A DNA stretch of 64,000 bases. Origin: Arcuatula senhousia. Its lineage: Eukaryota; Mollusca; Bivalvia; Mytilida; Mytilidae. The stretch is from the NCBI GenBank assembly GCA_963971305.1, contig OZ020309.1, forward strand, positions 2,659,001 through 2,723,000. The letters run 5' to 3'. The notes beneath the pieces are model-generated. The model saw nothing but the letters and a program-made list of their open reading frames with translations, made no database searches and had not been told where the DNA came from. Below are positions 59,241 through 64,000 of this stretch, piece by piece. A program made the position numbers and the translations under genes. Positions within the stretch are counted from its first letter, which is position 1; every line of letters begins with the position of its first letter.

Positions 59241-59311
59241 GAAAATTTGACCTTAGTTAGAAAAGAACTTGAGAAGCAAGTGTCACATATACAACAGATA
59301 CAGCAAAGAAG
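59241..59311 (+). CDS. MAP3K7: MAP3K7 exon 18 (end of coiled coil)
   Basis: Encodes ENLTLVRKELEKQVSHIQQI then QQR plus AG (phase 2); aligns with [20 protein letters not shown] near the human C-terminus. Confidence 0.92.
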
Positions 59312-59729
59312 GTAGGTCAAAGTTCAAGGTCAAAATCAAATTAAAGGTCAAATTTAAGCTATAGGTCAAGATCAAATTCAGATAAGAGGTCTAGCAATTG
59401 AAGGATGAGTTTTGAATAAAGTTCAAATTCAGGTTAAAAATTTCATCAAGATATTTCAATATTAAAATTGTTGCATTGTCGTCCTGCGGCGTCAGAAAAA
59501 TTTCTGTTGCAGTTTTCTGGGCAACTACATGACACTGCTTCATGATATTTGTATGTAGCTTCCTCCTAAAGAACTTGATAGTGAAAAGCGAGCTTATAGC
59601 CATAACTCATCTACTTCCTGTTTACCAAATGTTTTAAGATGCAGGAAATATACGTCTTCCATGGAAAACCACCATTCTAGTTTATATAATCATGATAATT
59701 GCATTTATTGATTTCTTTTCTTTTGGCAG

Positions 59730-59736
59730 AAGATAG
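59730..59736 (+). CDS. MAP3K7: MAP3K7 exon 19 (stop codon)
   Basis: After acceptor TTTTGGCAG the first base completes an Arg codon, AGA adds another Arg, and TAG (59734-59736) ends the protein as QQRRR. Basic endings of this kind (QQQKRQGTS in human) support it. The rest of the exon is 3' UTR. Confidence 0.85.
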
Positions 59737-60685
59737 CACAGATCAGTGAAAATGGAATAAAATTGTGGAGTGCCTGCAGACTTATTATATCAAATACACA
59801 ATATGGTTTGAGAAGGACCCTGTTTATTTGAAAAATACTTTGAGAAAGACCCTGTGTCAAAAATAAGTCATGAACATGATTGTGCAAATTTTGACTGAAA
59901 ATTATCACGATGATTGTTATTGTTGATCCAATATATAGTGTGATAAGTTTTAGGATCTTCAATAGGTCTAACTTCCTGTCTTAAGAATATTTGCAAATTA
60001 ATAGTAAATTGCATGAGTGCTAGATAATGTATAGATATTTATTTTCAAAAAATTATTTATGCCATAATTTGTTTGACCATTTTTTTACTTAGTAAATAAG
60101 TTTTGTTTAAGTCTTGAAAAAATAAATTTAATTAATTTACAAACTAATAAAAATGTCAGCTTTTTATATGTAAACAAAATAACCTAAGCATTTATATGTT
60201 TACCATAATGTGTTTCAAATTACAACAACAATTTATTTTTAGCCTTATTTGAATTTCAATATTTTTTTTGGTTGCATCATTGAATTGAGTTTCAATATTT
60301 GGAATTTGATATATTTTGATCAAAGTCCATGGAATTAGTGTATTGGAAAATACAAAGTTTATATATTTTGCCTATAAATAACATGAAAATGAATATGTAT
60401 TTATATCATGTTTGTTTATATAAATATTTTATTTTGTGAAATTTTTAACTGTTTGTCACTTTGATAATTACATGCATCTGCTAACTGGGTTGAACAAAAT
60501 CTACTACATGTACTAATTAAATGCACATATACATACAAGACATAATGATGTACACTCTTTTTAAAACAGCAAATCACAATGTTTTTAAAACTTGTTTATA
60601 CACAAATATAACATAATTCCATTTAATAACTAAAATTTAATTATTTATGTCTTAGAATGTGTGAAAACACATTTTTGTAGCTTTT
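59737..60685 (+). other. MAP3K7 3' UTR and downstream sequence
   Basis: AT-rich, no open frame. AATAAA at 60121-60126 is a possible polyadenylation signal; the true end cannot be set from sequence alone. Confidence 0.5.
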
Positions 60686-61155
60686 TATGGCCCAACCACG
60701 TATGTGGATCGGCCATATAGTTTTAACCTTGTCCATACATCTGTCCGTAACACTTTGGTTAAGTTCTTGGTTAAGGTCCATTACTCAGATACTAGATGTT
60801 GGGGGCCAATGATATTTCACCACCAGATGTGTCTTGGGTAAGGTGACACCATCCACTAGAAATGAGGTCACTGTGACCTATATTTTACGCATGAATGACT
60901 TTGGTTAAGTTCTTGGTTAAGGTCCATATCTTGAACACTACATGTTAGGGGTCAGTAATATTTCACTACTCGATGGGTCTTGGTAACATGGCACCATCCA
61001 CCAGAAATAAGTTCAAAACCACCTATAGTTTACACATGAACACTTTTGATCAATGTCATGGTAAAGGTCCATATCCCAGGTAATACACATTGAGCGTCAA
61101 TGACAATTCAAGAATTGGAGGGCCATCCTGTGGCTCATAGACACATTTTCTAGTT
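60686..61155 (+). mobile_element. Element G
   Basis: 5' ATGGCC...GGCCAT stem encloses CCAC-GTAT-GTGG; a GTCCATACATCTGTCCGT tract follows. Three diverged units have GGTTAAGGTCCAT. 3' GGGCCAT complements the 5' ATGGCCC, then a hairpin TGTG...CACA and TTTTCTAGTT. Confidence 0.7.
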
Positions 61156-61997
61156 CTATTCGAAAGTTAAAGAATCTAGTTATTTGTGTGAATGTACAGT
61201 TTGTCAAACTTATTACAATACTGCAAAAAAGGGATACATAGAGCATTTTGTATTTTCATGTGGTTAAAATTTAGATTTGCGATTTCTGACTTGAAATGTA
61301 TATGTCACTTTATGTGACTAGGTATAATTTTCATTAAATTAATTGCACTCTAATGATATATTTGTGTGTTTTTATTTTCACATATAAAGTTTTAAAAGAA
61401 CTTCTAATGAAAGTTTAATTTTTCCTTTTACATAATAATTTTTACTGTTAGATGCATAGTTTTTGAATGCAATCCGAAATTCCACTTTACGATCTTGAAT
61501 TTAAACTTGTGTGAATTTCTACAGTAAAGTATACTTAAAAAGAAGGACAACAGAACGTTATACCTGCATGTTAATATTGATTATAATAATATGTGTAAAT
61601 AATGTGCAATAATGCTTTATACTAATTATCAAATGTTTGATAAACTGTTAGTGATTAAAAAATCTAAAAATTATGTTTTGTCTTATTTATATTTCTTCCA
61701 AATCTACAGAAAAACACCTACTGCCTGTCTTATTGTGTGCATTTTTCAAAAGGAGCGAATTATGGTTTGTGTGGTCATTGCTTGTGTCCTTGTTGTCATA
61801 GATATTTTTATCTCACTTTTATGACCATATTTCATGTTCAGTATGCAGCATAAACATGAAGTCATATATGATGGGATTCCATTTCAGGTATGTGGCTTTG
61901 CTACTTCAGGTTAATTGAAATCCAACCATTTCTGTCTTTTAACCCATTTCCTAATCAATCACATGCAGTTTCTTGATATTTTATTGGCAGTTTTTGT
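61156..61997. other. Intergenic, L-type scrap only
   Basis: AT-rich; 61830-61945 has L-like strings (CAGTATGCAGCATAAAC, GAAATCCAACCATTTCTG). The open frame 61612-61824 is not gene-like. Confidence 0.4.
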
Positions 61998-62790
61998 TTC
62001 GCCTGCAACGAATACTCAATAGTCGCTGAAGGCGAGACAAAGGTATTTCTTTCCGGCGGTGGCGGGGTAAACTTTTTTGTAAGACTTTTGTGGACAATGA
62101 ATTGCTTTAAAAGTATAATTGCTAAGCATCTGATATTTGATATACAGACAGTTCAGATTATGGTCTATGCAACTGTTACCATGTCGTTTGACCCTGACCC
62201 CATTTTCACGCTCCAGTGATTCTGGGAACTTAGGTCTTTTTTCTGGGCATAAACTTTTTTGTAAGACTTTTGTGGGCGATGAATTGCTGGAAAAGTATAA
62301 TAGTTAAGCATCTGATATTTGGTATACAGACAGTTCAGATTATGGTCTATGCAACTGTTACCATGTGGTTTGACCCTGACCCCATTTTCACGCTCCAGTG
62401 ATTCTGGGAACTTAGGTCTTTTTTTCTGGCCATAAACTTTTTTGTAAGACTTGTGGACGATGAATTGCTGGAAAAGTATAATAGCTAGGCATCTGATATT
62501 TGGTATACGGACAGTTCAGGTTATGGTCTACGCAACTGTCACCATGCCACATGAACTTGACCCCTTTTTTTATGTTCTAGTGACTCTATGAACTTAGGTC
62601 TTTTTTCAGGCAGAAAACTTTTTTGTAATACTTGTGTGGACAATGAATTGCTTGAGAAGTATAATAGCTAGGCATCTGACATTGGGTATACAGACACTTT
62701 TTGTGTTTATATCAAGAAATGAAAGCTTAGGTAGTTGATTTTAGTGATGGTGCCGGCAGGCGAGACATACTTTAAGTGGCCACGCTTGTT
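61998..62790 (+). mobile_element. Element B5
   Basis: 5' GTTTCGCCT/AGGCGAGAC stem, short GGCGG tract, four core units of about 180 bp. 3' GGCAGGCGAGACATACTTTA, the perfect palindrome GTGGCCAC, then GCTTGTT. The palindrome replaces GTTAAC of B1 and B4 at the same position. Confidence 0.85.
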
Positions 62791-62832
62791 ACAATATGGT
62801 AATAAAAGTTCTTATAAAAAAATATAGATTTA

Positions 62833-63860
62833 AGCTCACCTGACCCTTTGGTTCAAGTAATGGTAGAAATAAGTTTTGGCTTATAAATCAAAAAGTATAA
62901 TAAAGAAAATCTGAAGCAACCTTCCTTATTCAGCATAAAAAGCTTTACTAAAGTTTCTATTGAGTTGAAATCAAATCAAATTTATTGGCACAAACACATA
63001 AATGTACATGGTTAAGGCCCGATTACAAACAGATATAATAAAAGGTAAATAGTCATGAGTTTTACAATTATAGTATATTGAGATATACATATAAACTATA
63101 GTAGTACATGTAAATATTATAGTACAACATGTTGTAAACCTATATTATTAACAGGTTTAAGACTAGACATTTATAACAGTTTTTTTCTAGTGTTCATACA
63201 ATTTGTGATGAATGAAGAGGTCAATTTAAGTATTTTTAATGAACTATTATTTAATAAAAATGGTATTTTAATATTCTCTTTAATATCTTTCTTGTTGTCA
63301 AGCAGATATAAAATATTAATGTAATAGGGCTTTGCATTGTAAAAGAAAATGTTTTTCATCTTCTATTTGATTTGAGTTACATAATGGGCAGTATCTTCAT
63401 TTTTTGGGATATTGAGATGTCGTCCTTGTTGAAGTTGTCAGATGACCCCTTATAGGGGTTATGGTCCTTTAAAGGTGAAAAATAGCATTTTTTGCTCACC
63501 TGACCTGTCGTCTGTCGTTAACTTTTAGCATTTTTCCATGTTTTTGCCCTACATGAAAACTATTGCAGATAGAGAAAAGCTGTTGCTTGCTTGAATGTTC
63601 AGCTTACTTAGCTCTACAAAAGTCTCCATTGGGCCAAAGTTGTCAGATGACCTCTTATAGGGGTTATGGTCCTTAACAGGTCAAAAATAGCATTTTTTCA
63701 ACTTTTTGTCCTGTCCTCTAGAATGAAAACAATTGCAGATGGAGACAAGCTTCTGATTGCTTAAATGTTCAGCTCATTAAGCTTTACAAAAGTTTCCATT
63801 GGGCCAAAGTTGTCAGGTGACCCCTTATAGAGGTTATGGATCTTAACAGGTAAAAAAACG
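62833..63860 (+). mobile_element. Element A5, interrupted and without 3' end
   Basis: AGCTCACCTGACCC start, A-type core, a LINE insertion at about 62965-63424, then more A-type core. A second start-like string GCTCACCTGACCTGTCG lies at 63496. No CAGGTGAGC/CTTGTT end is reached before 63865. Confidence 0.7.
62965..63424 (-). mobile_element. LINE 3' fragment inserted in element A5
   Basis: On the minus strand it has the zinc-knuckle CPLCNSNQIEDEKHFLLQC (a frameshift lies just before it) and a 3' end with AATAAATTTGATTTGA. TTGAA lies at both borders (end of left flank near 62965 and at 63425-63430), a likely target duplication, because joining the flanks rebuilds the A consensus. Confidence 0.7.
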
Positions 63861-63864
63861 TTTT

Positions 63865-64000
63865 TATACGACCACATTTTTTTTGCGATCGTATTATGTT
63901 ATGGCGATGTCGTCGTCGTCGTCTGTAGACACATTGGTTTCCGTGTGACAACTTTAGTTGTAGTGAACCAATTGTTATAAAATTTTGACATGATGTTCGT
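63865..64000 (+). mobile_element. Element H, 5' part
   Basis: ATACGA...TCGTAT stem at the start, then a CGTCGTCGTCGTCTG tract. This is the start plan of elements A-G; the rest is beyond the window. Confidence 0.5.

Overview
The window looks like a piece of a marine bivalve genome, most likely a mussel (Mytilus type). The reasons are its AT-rich sequence, spliced animal genes with long introns, Penelope-like retroelements, and several dispersed repeat families that I associate with mussels. The species call rests on recognition, not on a search.

Two host genes can be supported. At the left edge a minus-strand first coding exon (1331-1544) resembles PAXBP1/GCFC1; the rest of that gene lies beyond the window. 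From 17769 to 59736 a plus-strand MAP3K7 (TAK1) gene is readable as 19 coding exons whose phases all match, giving a predicted protein of 715 residues. It has a short N-terminus, a complete kinase domain (exons 2-7), a long Ser/Pro-rich linker (exons 8-13) and a C-terminal region like the human TAB2/TAB3-binding coiled coil (exons 14-19).

Region by region: 1-12,700 holds a tRNA-derived SINE, a Penelope-like RT copy with one internal stop (minus strand), and a head-to-tail pair of GIY-YIG Penelope elements, each with a hammerhead-ribozyme motif near its 3' end. 12,700-17,530 holds a truncated non-LTR retrotransposon and nested DNA elements. Intron 1 of MAP3K7 (17,829-25,238) contains a tandem triplication of a repeat that carries a LINE fragment. 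25,000-59,700 is the gene body, crowded with transposable elements. 59,737-64,000 is the 3' UTR and downstream repeats.

Two patterns stand out. First, many sequence-distinct interspersed families share one architecture: a 5' hairpin, a GTCCGT/CGTC or GGC tract, a tandem core often carrying a GAAACTTGGTATACA-like motif, a short reverse complement of the 5' end, a compact 3' hairpin, and often a CTTGTT end. A filled and an empty copy of the same site inside the window show that one of these elements inserted without target duplication. The 5' hairpin shows compensatory base changes between copies. This suggests a diversified group of non-autonomous rolling-circle-like (Helentron-like) elements. 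Second, seven MAP3K7 exons have splice-site-spanning partial duplications next to them, for example six 70-bp copies of one acceptor and four 135-bp copies of one donor.
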